Assembly (NCBI GenBank): GCA_033964015.1
Contig: CM066919.1
Coordinates: forward strand, 28,239,459 to 28,303,458
Direction of reading: 5' to 3'
DNA: 64,000 nucleotides
From: Scolanthus callimorphus
Lineage: Eukaryota; Cnidaria; Anthozoa; Actiniaria; Edwardsiidae
Position numbers and translations under genes: made by a program. Numbering within the stretch: position 1 is the stretch's first letter; every line of letters begins with the position of its first letter. This document shows positions 22,301-30,869 of this stretch, piece after piece. Under the pieces are notes generated by a model. The model saw nothing but the letters and a program-made list of their open reading frames with translations. It did not search any database and was not told the DNA's origin.

Positions 22301-23052
22301 GGTCCCGAGTACCGCCCTGCAAGCAGGCTAGTTTGCCCTCTGTACGTAGACGAAGATAACAAAAAAAACCAGCATGTTTAAGCTGTGCAAAATGCCAAAG
22401 TTTTATGCAACTCGGGTGAATACTGAACGAGATAAAGCCATTCAAAAACTCCAAAAATTACAGGAATTTTATGAGTGTCTTGACGTCCGGCATTACACGA
22501 CAGGGATTTATTGGCACGGCTCGGATAAAAAGTGGTACGGGTACCAAATTTAATGGCACGGCCCGGGTATATTACCGCTGTGTAAATGGCTTTGCCGAAC
22601 TACATTTTGTCAGAGCCCGACCGAAATTTCATCCGTGCCAGGACTACGTGGTGAGGTAGTCCCAGTGGTACGGGTACCAAATTTAATGGCACGGCCCGGG
22701 CCGTATATTGCCGCTGTGTAAATGGCTTTACCGAACTACATTTTGTCAGAGCCTGACCGAAATTTCATCCGTGCCGGGACTACGTGGCGAGGTAGTCCCA
22801 GAACCGTTTTTATCCGAGCCGTGCCAAAAATGTCGGTCATGTAAATGGGGCTTAAAAATCTTCTCAAATTTTGAATTTTGGAGTTTGTGAATGGCTGTAT
22901 ATCAGTTTTGTTCCGATTAACGGCATTTTGTGTAATTAAACACGCTCACGATATGAAAACCCGGCAATGCGGTTTGACTTTTGTTTATCCGCTGTGCATG
23001 CCTTACCAGCCAGAGAACCCACAATCACAAGAACAAGCAAACATTCTTTCAT
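12385..23052 (-). CDS. T2: secreted tyrosinase with proline-rich tail (complete, 7 exons)
   Basis: Exons on the minus strand are 23052-23007, 21546-21264, 20497-20365, 16423-16264, 15567-15257, 13799-13615 and 13303-12385. All junctions are GT-AG and phases agree (1, 2, 0, 1, 0, 2), giving 2,037 nt and 678 residues. Order: signal peptide (1-15), Cys-rich segment (17-58), tyrosinase core (about 60-311) with CuA at H100, H109 and H118 and CuB at H243, H247 and the H268-H269 pair, a linker, a Glu/Lys-rich helix-like stretch (about 384-440), and a Pro-rich repeat tail ending in a CxxC-containing segment. Type-3 copper enzymes of this family oxidise mono- or diphenols to quinones. The signal peptide implies secretion. 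Introns carry several inverted-repeat elements and two minisatellites. This is the only gene here without a visible lesion. Enzyme activity is inferred from motifs, not shown. Confidence 0.85.
13615..13799 (-). CDS. T2 exon 6: post-catalytic linker
   Basis: The exon encodes IGKPLMDFGSREEKLPPYAL, then DSSNLPGGVKVIYLIPEKN and HLRRFK, with a donor GTGAGT after the split Lys codon. The LPGGVxVxY motif is shared with T3 exon 6 (YLPGGVRVMYEMP). In T4 one C is missing in this motif. Confidence 0.82.
14019..14267. mobile_element. MITE in T2 intron 5
   Basis: Ends TTACAGTGCGACACCAACCA and TGGTTGGAGTAGTCGCACTGTAA. The copy 2 partner is at 49932-50199. Confidence 0.55.
14604..15110. mobile_element. Foldback element in T2 intron 5
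   Basis: The ends TACCCTGGTCCC and GGGACCAGTGTA enclose a strong inner inverted repeat (TTAGCGCCTTCTCATTGG and complement; CCCAAAGGCGGAGTTTCGGGG and complement, reported by position 14760-14960). The copy 2 partner is at 50536-51042. Confidence 0.55.
15257..15567 (-). CDS. T2 exon 5: CuB
   Basis: The 311-nt exon carries GVYHNLVHCAIDGTMC (H243 and H247) and NAPEFVLHHACVDFFWYLWQ (H268-H269 with downstream D273), the standard CuB signature. A donor GTAAGT after RNNFF ends the exon. Without splicing the frame would run on to a stop near 15185. The exon is identical at protein level to T4 exon 5. Confidence 0.9.
15590..16020. repeat. Minisatellite, TGTCGATGACCGACATT units
   Basis: About 20 degenerate copies of a 19-20 bp unit with TCGATGACCGACATTTC or GTGGATGACCGACAT cores, in T2 intron 4. 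The partner at 51522-51952 has the same length. Confidence 0.75.
16264..16423 (-). CDS. T2 exon 4: FGGNG / CVKTGPF block
   Basis: The 160-nt exon encodes EGYLFVDNDSSFGGNGDPSD, then FCVKTGPFAKGRW and CPIRRQFR. The acceptor is CTTTCAG and the donor is GTATGA. It is two codons longer than the T1 and T3 equivalents. The Cys in the CVxTGPF motif is conserved across the cluster. Confidence 0.85.
17083..17353. mobile_element. MULE-like MITE, TAGCCTGCTAGCAGG family
   Basis: The ends TAGCCTGCTAGCAGGCG and complement are flanked by the direct repeat GGATTTGTTC, a 9-10 bp target duplication as in Mutator-like elements. The interior repeats ATTTTATCGGC / CCCGGAGTTCG. Confidence 0.6.
17505..17768. mobile_element. 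CATATCAAG-ended MITE (copy 1 only)
   Basis: The ends CATATCAAGATAG and CTATCTTGATATG enclose 264 bp. Copy 2 reads straight across (TCCTGAAAACC near 53433). A second member is at 39292-39575. Confidence 0.65.
17974..18064. mobile_element. Short inverted repeat, TTTGTCACGCGCCATCTT
   Basis: Ends are TTTGTCACGCGCCATCTT and its complement around a GAGGCCACGATTCC-type interior. The partner is at about 53643-53733. Confidence 0.5.
18617..20222. other. Copy 1-specific segment in T2 intron 3
   Basis: 1.6 kb with no match in copy 2, which has unrelated sequence at 54790-55886. No family ends could be set with certainty. An 83-codon plus-strand frame (19445-19696) and an 89-codon frame (19901-20170) are not recognised. 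CGGCGGCCATTTT occurs twice near 19840-19890. Confidence 0.4.
20365..20497 (-). CDS. T2 exon 3: CuA core
   Basis: The 133-nt exon encodes PEQFLPWHRNYLLKMENLLR and then CVTIPYWDAAAVAHEPFKNE. H118 in PWHR is the third CuA ligand. The motif continues from exon 2 as GIHRPEQFLPWHR once the split codon is joined. The donor is GTAAAG. Confidence 0.9.
20780..21125. repeat. 35-bp minisatellite, short allele
   Basis: Units read CCCTGTGGAAATTCTCCAGG then GTAAAAACCAACAAG. About five regular copies plus degenerate ones lie in T2 intron 2. Confidence 0.85.
21264..21546 (-). CDS. T2 exon 2: Cys-rich segment and first CuA histidines
   Basis: The acceptor TTTTTGTCCAG precedes 21546 and the donor GTAAGT follows 21264. 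The exon has six cysteines in CARAWC and CDLCTC plus DCYRIRQEF, then a helix-rich stretch, then VNLHTDLFPTGIH with two CuA ligands (H100 and H109). T4 exon 2 differs by AN versus VS only. Confidence 0.88.
22210..22330. mobile_element. 121-bp MULE-like MITE
   Basis: Flanked by GTTTGCCCT on each side (22201-22209 and 22331-22339), an exact 9-bp target duplication. The right end AGCAGGCTA and interior GCGCCATCTTGGA relate it to 17083-17353. The partner is at 59293-59413. Confidence 0.65.
22437..22895. mobile_element. Nested inverted-repeat element in T2 intron 1
   Basis: The outer ends are GCCATTCAAAAACTCC and complement. The inner ends are GGCACGGCTCGGATAAAAA (22513) and complement (to 22825). 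An internal direct repeat of about 134 bp (GGTACGGGTACCAAATTTAA, starting about 22533 and 22667) lies between. The partner is at 59519-59975. Confidence 0.6.
23007..23052 (-). CDS. T2 exon 1: signal peptide
   Basis: The exon encodes MKECLLVLVIVGSLA, followed by a phase-1 donor GTAAGG. It has the same length and phase as T1 exon 1. The next codon is completed by exon 2 to give VCARAWC, so cleavage probably lies just before the Cys-rich segment. Confidence 0.78.
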
Positions 23053-23150
23053 CTTAAGGCAGGATCAGAAGGATGAAATCTGAAAAAGGTAAACAAATGG
23101 GTCCTTCGAATGATGAAATACTGAAAATACACTCGATGAATAAACCGCGT

Positions 23151-23158
23151 TTATTTAA
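23151..23158 (-). promoter_or_regulatory. Weak TATA-like box upstream of T2
   Basis: TTAAATAA on the minus strand, about 100 bp before the T2 start codon. It is also present upstream of T4 at 60661-60668, but there a LINE fragment separates it from the start codon. This is a sequence resemblance only. Confidence 0.2.
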
Positions 23159-24750
23159 GACTTCGAGGATGATTCCCCCCGGACTCCCTCACAAGAACTG
23201 TACGTACCAGTATGCGCCGCCAAAAGGGATCCGACGTTCTCGTGTCTCTCCCAACATCACGCGTGCTCTATTGCGCCGATAGAGTCATAGAAAGTTGTGC
23301 TCTAATGCTTAACAAGACCTCACATACTTTGTCAGGTCTTCATCTCTGCACACGTGAGATGGTTCCCATAAAACAAGAGTGAAAAATGTAAATCGCAATT
23401 GATCAACTTCCTCAGACAAGTATTAATCTCGTGTAGAAGGCACTATAATTATATCCAAAATATCCGCGAGTTTTTTCCAAGGCAGCCAACGGAACGGAAC
23501 ACAGAGTGTCAACAAGAAACAAAAGATTCTTCCAAGCTCAGTGCTATTCCGCCTTTCAGAATTTACGAAATCACGTAATAACATAATGAAGTTGACCCAT
23601 AGTTGTACAATCATGCAAATGGATGAAAGAAAACTAGAGACCAAGATACTTTACCTTTTTAGACTCCTCAAAACATCGACATCCACGCCACGTAGAGATT
23701 GTGGAACAGTCGTGTTCTTTGTTGCATTTTTTTAATAATTTTGTCTAGAAACCGTTTTCGCTAAATATTAAACATTTCAAGTTAGAATATAAATTAGAGC
23801 TCTCAACAATACTCTACCCGTCCTTCTTCAGGACCCCCACCTTTCTTACCTCGCTTTTGTCGGGTGGTTTCGCCAAAAAATAAACATTGCTTTCTTCAAC
23901 CTTCAGTGGTAATATTATTATTATGCCAAGAAAAATCTTAAGAGTTGACATAATAAATATATATTTTACAGTCTTGCAAAAATTCTGACGGAAGTTCGAA
24001 GGAAATTCTCCCAGACTCCACTCATCCGGGGTTTTCACTCATCCGGGGTTTTCGCTCATCCGGGGGTTTTGCTCATCCGGGGTTCTCACTTATCCGGGGT
24101 TTTCGCGTCAGTAATCTCCCCTGGACGAACCTTACAGTAAGGCCCGGGTGCCCAGGGCACAGAAAGCACGCCGAAACCATGTGCCACAAATTGGTGTCAT
24201 TTGTCGCCTATTCTTAACCTGACTTAACCTGAATTTCCAACATGGTGCAAACACCAGGCCACTATTGTTCACTATCAAACTTTTATTGATCATATGTTTC
24301 GTATGGTGTGTTTGAGTTGTTATACCATGACGAAGTAGTCCTATGCAGGTCTCAGTCACTCGTTTTACAATTTGCGCTACCTTAACATCAACTGCAAGTG
24401 TAATGTTCCTCTATTGCGTCTAAAACTTGACACTAATATTGTGAAGGCAAACAAAAAGCGTAACATACACTGCCACGCTCGCAGCTCGCATTCTTTGAGG
24501 GGGGTTCGTTGTCCTCAGCTTTTCAGAAAAAAACTTGTATAAACCAAATTTATAACATTTTGTCGTGTTCCCTATTCTAACCAAAACCCTGATTTTTCTG
24601 GCCCCAAGGGGGTTCGTTCGAACCCCCTCCTACGAGGCTGATTGCAACATTTTGTCTACGGCTTCTTCTAGTTCAAGTTCTAGCTCTACACTAGAGAGAT
24701 TTATAACTAACAATACAAAACCTGTTTGTCAAGTTCAACCAGTCTGCCGA
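23159..24750. other. T3-T2 intergenic region
   Basis: Holds the T2 upstream flank, an inverted-repeat fragment at 23230-23300 (GCTCTATTGCGCCGATAGAG), the short array at 24005-24105 and AT-rich sequence. No gene recognised. The T3 stop codon lies at the left end of T3 (24751). Confidence 0.4.
24005..24105. repeat. TCATCCGGGGTTTTC short tandem array
   Basis: Five units of 17-19 bp. The partner is at 61790-61875. It lies between T3 and T2. Confidence 0.75.
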
Positions 24751-24991
24751 TCAGACGTTCACGAGGTGATCACGTGCCTGTTTCTTCTTCAGATCCATGC
24801 TTCTCTTTTTTCGCACCTCCTTATCAATGTCATCCACTCTCATTCCTAGTCCCTTGTCTTCGGTGGACTTTAGGGCGCTGGGTTTCAGTCTTCTGCGAGG
24901 TTCTAGCGATTTTTGCTCTTGAAGTACCTTTTTCCTCTCCGCATAACCGACATGGAACGTATTGAATTCCAAGTGACCGACACGAGTGAAT
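24751..24991 (-). CDS. T3 exon 7: short basic tail
   Basis: The acceptor TTTATACAG precedes FTRVGHLEFNTFHVGYAERK. The exon ends in a Lys/Arg-rich segment (KEVRKKRSMDLKKKQARDHL) and a stop at 24751. Its start aligns with FARVGKKEKALFHI of T2, but the Pro-rich tail is absent. The basic end could bind acidic matrix or remain charged in the lumen. This is inference. Confidence 0.8.
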
Positions 24992-25054
24992 CTGTATAAA
25001 ACACATAGCAAACAAATGCCTTTGTTTAGAGCTTGTTATCGTACGACTGGCGAG

Positions 25055-25384
25055 GACACCGCGGCAAAACGCATTTGCCATGCGCTTAAGATTCACTGGT
25101 CTGTGAAATGAGGACAATTGAAAAAATCTACATAACAGCGAACGATACATTTTGACTTTAAACCATAAATTTCGCCTCGGGTGCAAGCCTTAAAGTTCAG
25201 AGAAAGATATGATCATATTCTAGTTGCTCTACAATTTCTGGCCTTGCGTTTTGTGTCTGGAGCTTACGTTTTCCGAATTTCCAAGACAGCACGAGATACT
25301 TTTGTTATGAAGATTATTTCTTTTGTTTTCATTTCACAGGAAGTGAATCTTTAGCGCATGGCAAATGCGTTTTGCCGCGGTGTC
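25055..25384. mobile_element. MULE-like MITE with exact 9-bp duplication (copy 1 only)
   Basis: Ends GACACCGCGGCAAAACGCAT and complement, with arms of about 43 bp. It is flanked by ACTGGCGAG at 25046-25054 and 25385-25393. It lies in T3 intron 6 and is missing at the T5 equivalent, which has a different insertion. Confidence 0.72.
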
Positions 25385-25619
25385 ACTGGCGAGAGTAACT
25401 GGTAGTCACCTTTTAATCACTCCAAAGAGGTCGATTGGTTAACAGAACAATGCGCTCTATTCATTCTACGGTTGGTCCATTAGCATTAGAATGTATTAGA
25501 ATCAGGCGCGGATCCAGACCGGTTTATACCGGTTCACAATTTTCTGATCTATTTTTTCCTTGACTTTTGATATTCTCAAGAGACATTCACCTACCCTCAA
25601 AAGGATATATACAGTATGC

Positions 25620-25705
25620 GCGCGCATTGGACATTGAGGCAAGAAAGGGACTCGAACCCAGAGCTCCCCGGCTCGTAACCAAGCGGAGGAGGCTCTGGTG
25701 ACAGC
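25620..25705 (-). repeat. tRNA-like / SINE-like fragment
   Basis: The minus strand has GGGTTCGAGTCCC, a good pol III B-box match, but no convincing A box and no foldable acceptor stem. The partner is at 63600-63690. It is more likely a SINE relic than a tRNA. Confidence 0.35.
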
Positions 25706-26233
25706 CACCTACGCAAGCGTAAAAGAAAGTGGTGTATTTTTATGCCTCATATCTACTTTTAGTCCGTTCAAGTCAAAAGTCAAAGATTGAAAAGACGACT
25801 AGGAAACAATGCCCATGTTATGAAATTGGAAATTTTGAGTCATCCAGTTGGAAAATAAATGTAAAGGTGTAACGTAAGTGTTTTAATCTTTACATGAATG
25901 CCCGTGTTATTTTGGCAAGCGAGATTAAGCCAGTTTTATGTACGCGTGCGCGCCATTTCAGCCAATCAGCGAAGGCCCTGGAATGGATGTCTCCAGAACC
26001 TCCCCTGCGAGGCGACGAGCTGGTGAGCTCTGGGTACGAGAATGGAAAGGGATCGGAAGATTTCGCTTTTCGTAAACCAGTCAGATTTTTTAATGGATCC
26101 ACGCCTGAGAAATGCAACTTTTATAAACAGCGAGATGTTGAACCGGGCATCTTTGAGTACGAGAACGTAGTCGGTTCATATAAATAGTTACGGATGTCGC
26201 TGTTCTATGAAATAGCGAAATATTGGTACTGAC

Positions 26234-26403
26234 CCTAGGCGTGGAATATTGTCTAGGCTTTCGTTTGGCAACTCTTCCAGTTCTTTGTGCAGTTTCAGGT
26301 TTTTCTTTGGCATTTCATACATGACTCTTACACCGCCAGGAAGGTATGAGTTGTCCAGCAACTGACGGGGATAGTAACGACTGGCCACCATGCGAGGCTT
26401 ATA
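26234..26403 (-). CDS. T3 exon 6: post-catalytic linker
   Basis: The exon encodes YKPRMVASRYYPRQLLDNSY, then LPGGVRVMYEMPKKN and NIPRL. The donor is GTCAGT, weaker than its neighbours, but it is the one that keeps phase 2 into exon 7. The LPGGV motif matches T2 exon 6. Confidence 0.78.
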
Positions 26404-26434
26404 CTGGGTTTAAATATCAAACAGGGTAATATAG

Positions 26435-27075
26435 TTAAGGTATTGGGAAAGGTAGGTACATGTATTATATATATATTTTTAAACTTTAAAACTTTAAAGC
26501 TTTAAAAAGCTTTTGAAGAGTAGAACACAATTGATAAATTATTATTAAAGTCAATAATTATTTGTCAAACTTATTTTCTCGTTTGATCAAGTTCTAGTCC
26601 GTCAGAATTCAATAGAACCACCTAGTTTTGTATCAGAAATAATGATACTAAGGTGGACTCCAAAAGGGTGCCAGCGATTTTTTGCATGTTCGATAGGGTT
26701 TTATTGCTTTTGAAGTTAGATAGTAACCGAAAAAGTTCGAACTAAAAGAAAAATCGTCATACAATTGGAACAAAGAAAAATCTTAAAAATCGCTGGCATA
26801 CTTTTGGAGTCCACCTTAGGGTCATCCAAGATGATACAAAACTCGGTGGTTCTGTTGAAAAACGAGAAAATTCTGTAAAACGAGAAAATCAGTTTTTGAC
26901 AAATCATTATTAACGTTATTAATATTTCATTAATAATCAATGAAAATATCACATTTGTGTTCTACCTTTCAAACGCTTTAAAATGATATATAATACATGT
27001 ACGTCTAGCCTTAAAATATGTTGAAATTACAACTCTTTTGGCAAAAGGGCCCTTGAACCTTCCCCGATACCTTAA
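26435..27075. mobile_element. TTAA-flanked element in T3 intron 5
   Basis: Ends TTAAGGTATTGGGAAAGG and CCTTCCCCGATACCTTAA. Inner arms repeat (AACCACC / GGTGGTT). It encloses a 172-bp element at 26648-26819. TTAA target sites recall piggyBac-type insertion, but no transposase is present. Confidence 0.55.
26648..26819. mobile_element. Nested MITE, CTAAGGTGGACTCCAAAAG
   Basis: The inverted ends CTAAGGTGGACTCCAAAAG continue inward as TGCCAGCGATTTTT with complement on the right. Flanked by near-palindromic arms of the host element. Confidence 0.65.
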
Positions 27076-27412
27076 AGAAACGGGAGGAAATTGACACAGA
27101 CAGACACAGACAGCAGTCAATATAACGAAACTGTTAAAGTTCTAGAGAGTTCAATGAAGTTTATACAAGTCTTCTTTTATTCGGGGACGACTATAGCATT
27201 GCCTCTACAAGATTTTAGGTTATGGGAAGAAAAAACATCGTTAAAAGGCTACTATCTGGGTGTCCCATGTTCCATTTTTCCGTCGTTCCGTGGTTTACAC
27301 TCGTGAGTCAATTTGCAATTACTTTGCAATCACTCCTATTCAGAATAGACCTCCTCGGATTGGGCGTAATGTTTTCCCATTTCAGATCACGTGCCATTCA
27401 TTTGAATATTTA

Positions 27413-27413
<1 letters not shown>

Positions 27414-27467
<54 letters not shown>

Positions 27468-27518
27468 ACGTCGAGGTATATATCCACCGCTAAGCACCGA
27501 CCCTGAGGGGGATAGTTG
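27414..27518. mobile_element. CAACTATCCCCC inverted repeat
   Basis: The ends CAACTATCCCCC and GGGGGATAGTTG enclose GGTGGATATATACC and its complement. Just left of T3 exon 5. Confidence 0.55.
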
Positions 27519-27756
27519 AGTTTTAGTATATACCAAATCAGTAGAATAAAATACGGTAAATTAAGGTTCAAAACGCAATATCGCGCACGAAACGAGCCGC
27601 CATTTTGAGAGTTTTCTCAAAACAGTAAATAGTGTTTGATATCTACTATTTCAGGAACCAATCAGAGCGCGCGAAAATGACTATTCACTGATTTGGTATA
27701 TACTAAATTCATATATCCTGTAGCTTCGGTGCGTAGTTAAATCCGCACGTTCATAC

Positions 27757-28016
27757 CTTGAAATATTTATCTCTCCGATACCGATCACCTTTCGTTCTTC
27801 CCTTGATCTGCCACATGTGCCACATGAAATCTACGAAGGCATGATGCAGAAAAAACTCCGGTGCGTTCGCAGACGCTCTAGAGCACATGGTACCGCCTCT
27901 ATTTCCAATTCTACAGTGCATACTATTGTGCAGCTCCACGCGCAGTAGCACTTCAAAATCTTTAAACTTTGCGTTGTTGAGGACTTTCTGGATAGCCACG
28001 ACGTCTGGTGCGCTAC
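27757..28016 (-). CDS. T3 exon 5: CuB
   Basis: The 260-nt exon carries RVELHNSMHCRIGNRGGTMC and ANAPEFFLHHAFVDFMWHMW, giving all CuB ligands. The acceptor follows ATTGTACAG and the donor is GTATGA after KYFK. It is shorter than T2 exon 5 by 51 nt but in the same phases (1 in, 0 out). Confidence 0.88.
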
Positions 28017-28226
28017 CTGTACAATTATAAGTCAACCACGATACATTTACGTTGTTTTGTGGACGTAAGCAACAATGATATTTAAATATACGGGCAATAT
28101 ATTATGAAGAGCTCGTCCTGATTGTTCTGATGCTCAAAGGGGGTCCCGTGGAACCCTTGGAGCCCCCTGGATCCGCCACTGCATGCCCTTCGGCTTTTAC
28201 AGCCTGTGATGCTGCAGTACATACAA

Positions 28227-28419
28227 GGCCGTAGCTAGAAATTTTTGTCGGGGGTGGAGGGTGGAGAGGGGGGGGGGGGGGTGCAAGCCTTGGTCATTCT
28301 TTGTTTCTGCTGGGAGGGGGGGAGACATATTTTTCCCCACATTTTAACACTAAAATTTTTACTTCGCTGGGGGGGGGGGGGGGACCTCTCCCCACCCCCC
28401 ACCCCCCGCAAGCTACGGC
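28227..28419. mobile_element. GGCCGTAGCT-ended element with G-rich tracts
   Basis: Ends GGCCGTAGCT and AGCTACGGC, with two G runs inside, between T3 exons 4 and 5. Confidence 0.5.
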
Positions 28420-28476
28420 ATTGCACTAGCAAATAACCACATTGGGATCAACTGGAAAATAGTAAACTAAACTTAC

Positions 28477-28630
28477 CGTTAAATCTTCTCTTGATGGGGC
28501 ACCCTCTGTTCCTACTACTGTATGTTGTTCTCCATTTGCCTTTAGCAAACGGTCCTGTTGTGACACAGTAATCTTTACCAGTTCCATTACCTCCAAATGA
28601 CCAAGGAGAATGGCCAAACACATCGTGAGG
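28477..28630 (-). CDS. T3 exon 4: FGGNG / CVTTGPF block
   Basis: The 154-nt exon encodes PHDVFGHSPWSFGGNGTGKD, YCVTTGPFAKGKW and CPIKRRFN. The acceptor is TTTCCAG and the donor is GTAAGT. It has the same length and phase as T1 exon 4 but is well diverged, so it predates the block duplication. Confidence 0.87.
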
Positions 28631-28663
28631 CTGGAAACAAAAACAAAGCGTTACACACAACTA

Positions 28664-28845
28664 TAGAGCAGATTTCGTATGACTGCGAAAAGTGCCGCGC
28701 GGTACTGTCGCGGTGGCGGTACGGAACCTGACCTGCTGTTAATGGAATGAAATCGCGAATGAAATCGCGTAGTCGGTACGGTCACGGTCGCGGCGCGGAA
28801 CAGCTTTGTGGCGGTACTTTTCACAGTCATACGAAATCTGCTCTA
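28664..28845. mobile_element. 182-bp MITE, AGAGCAGATTTCGTATGAC
   Basis: The inverted ends TAGAGCAGATTTCGTATGAC have arms of about 35 bp and a GC-rich interior. A related element with TAGAGCGGATTTCAGATGAC ends is at 56185-56408. Confidence 0.65.
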
Positions 28846-28973
28846 GTTCAGGACCCTAGTTCGGTATTGTCTGTACTTATAGTTTTTTGTAAGCCTGCAT
28901 TCCTGTACTGTCCGTTTGTATATCTTACTGTGACACCTATTTCAGAAAAGTTGCACCTATACAACAACACCTA

Positions 28974-29270
28974 GTCCGCGATGCGTCATAAGAGCAAATA
29001 AGTATATCAAAACAGAATCATTGACACTGGTTTTTAGGATAAATAGCCATACTCTCAGCTTATGCCAAATGACTCCAAATTACATAGCTCACAAGAAATT
29101 TTGCACTGGATGTTTACATGAAGAAAAATCCTTTGTCTTGCTAATTTTTTTTTTCAGCATTTTCACGTGGATATGGAACCATTTCTAAGATGAAACATAT
29201 CATTTGAAATGGGCAATTTGCATACGGAGGCATTCTTCTCAGTTTCTCCCATGACGCATCGCGGGCTACA
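28974..29270. mobile_element. Inverted-repeat element abutting the T3 breakpoint
   Basis: The ends TCCGCGATGCGTCA and TGACGCATCGCGGG relate it to 16951-17819. It ends about 70 bp from the duplication junction in exon 3 of T3. Confidence 0.5.
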
Positions 29271-29338
29271 ACGGGCGGTCGTGCAACCTGCACTGAAATA
29301 GACGCATCGCAGTGAAATTTGAACATGTTCAAAACCAA

Positions 29339-29403
29339 CGCGTTTTAGCAGATTCTCGATTCTTAACAGATAATACCTGTGCCAAGGCAAAAACTCTGCA
29401 GCC
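29339..29403 (-). pseudogene. T3 exon 3: first half only
   Basis: It encodes [20 protein letters not shown] and ends at the duplication junction, 65 nt instead of 133. Sequence beyond 29339 is not exon-like. It reads VGFEHVQISLRC into an inverted-repeat element. The third CuA histidine is kept but the TIPYWDW strand is lost. Confidence 0.82.
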
Positions 29404-29510
29404 CTAGGAGAAAAGGTTGAACGAATTGCAAGTTAGCTTTCGTGTTTTTATGTTGGTAAGGATACTAGGCTGATACTAGGCGAAATCAAATAGCTTATTG
29501 AACTAGAAGT

Positions 29511-29631
29511 CAGGCTCGTAACATGGTATACGGGCTCAGGGTTCAAAATATGGCCGGGATCAGGCCTCAGCGGAGCGGACTCAGGGATATATTTGTGTGA
29601 CCCAAATATACAATATGATGTTACGAGCCTG
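29511..29631. mobile_element. 121-bp MITE, copy 2 partner
   Basis: Same element and position as 6975-7095, in T3 intron 2, so it predates the duplication. Confidence 0.6.
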
Positions 29632-29939
29632 AGAAGTGCTGCCAACATACTAGTAATACCAAGGGCGTCCTCTAGATTTTTTTTTTAGGGGAGCTCCATA
29701 TTAACATACCCCTACCCATAACTTTCAGGAGTAACAATAACAAGTAACAAACATGACGGCCAAAAAGGGTGTGGTTCCAGAACTCTTGGATCCCCCCTCC
29801 CCCTACGGATGCCCTGGAAACTGTTGATTTATATTTGGCCGATGTATCTTCTTCTTTACAAGGTGCCAATAACGTTTGTCTATGTCTAACTGGTTTAACG
29901 GAACCCCATCCTTATAGTGAGGTCGTGAACTATACTTAC

Positions 29940-30216
29940 TGGTGAATGATGCTTTGGAAATTCCGGGTGTGCGCATCGACCAAGCGGTTATACCGTTGCC
30001 TAAACGTTGGATGAGTTGACATCCTCTTGTAGGCTCGTATGTATCGGAGTTTCGCGCGCCGACTCATTGAGGTGAACTCGCGACGCACGCGAAAGCAGTT
30101 TCTTAACCGACGTCCTCGGCATATGCATGTATCGTAGTTACGGTTGTAGCCTTCTTCGCCTTCGCGACAAAATCTCCCCCGCTTGTAAAAGCACCTGCAT
30201 CGCGCCTGTACACAGA
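29940..30216 (-). CDS. T3 exon 2: Cys-rich segment and first CuA histidines
   Basis: Same acceptor, donor and 277-nt length as T1 exon 2, with one residue change (RYNRL). It contains CVQARCRCFYKRGRFC, CICRG and DAHTRNFQSIIH. It belongs to copy 2 of the duplication. Confidence 0.82.
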
Positions 30217-30869
30217 CTAAGTGCAAACACAAGTCTTCAAGTTTACCAAAGATCTGAATCTCACACAATAGGAGCAGAGAGGAACGGGTCAAGGAGGAGA
30301 AAGAAAACTGTTTAAAAAATGTTCTTTGAGAGGGGAGAAGTGACTTTGACATTTCGTGAAATTTAGGGATAAGGATCAGCTGCTTAATGTTGTCTATTAA
30401 ACTATGCAAATTCTTGGAATCTGGGAGGAGATGGGAGATTGTTCCTCTCCACTCTTGTAGTGAATAGCGGACTTTTTCAAGGGCACGCAACGAAAACCGT
30501 CAGATATCGAACTCATACATTCCCGCTTATGTTGTTCACACTAGAATGTAAGCGCAGACGCAAGCGCAAGGAAATCGAGACGCTTGCGTCTAGTGTAGAT
30601 CAAGCGTTAACACTGCTTTGGATCTCTTCGGTTTAGAGAATTAATGTTTTGCGGTGCTTCATTCAAAATGGTTTTCATTTTAAATGACAATAAAGACGGA
30701 ATTCAGCGTTTTGATTATCCTTTCATTGCCAATGAAGCTCTTCAAATGCATGAGGCGCTAGCCACGTCAAGCCTTCCCCTCTATATCCCCCCCGGGTGCG
30801 ACTTTTAGGCCTGGGGATGCGTGTTGTTATCCCTTTGTCTTTAGCGTGCTAAGTGCACCTGTAACTTAC

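Larger units (their letters stand above)
6802..29338. repeat. Segmental duplication, copy 1
   Basis: This block carries the 5' half of T1, all of T2 and the 3' half of T3. It matches copy 2 (29339 onward) in the same orientation and order. Matching pairs include 6802-9342 with 29339-31860, 12241-18360 with 48424-54016, and 20223-26025 with 55887-64000. Exon differences are few: one residue in exon 2 of T1 versus T3, and two in exon 2 of T2 versus T4. Between the matches, each copy has private insertions, mostly with terminal inverted repeats. The segment 18617-20222 has no counterpart in copy 2. The sequence diverges abruptly left of 6802. Confidence 0.9.

Noticed and set aside
25502..25708. 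Frame containing LRAGELWVRVPFLPQC as a gene
   Set aside because: It overlaps the tRNA-like repeat and recurs in copy 2 with different ends. It reads through a dispersed repeat.
25894..26187. 97-codon plus-strand frame (SPEPPLRGDELVSSGYENG)
   Set aside because: It lies in T3 intron 6 and reads through a dispersed repeat-like stretch. No splice partner or domain recognised.
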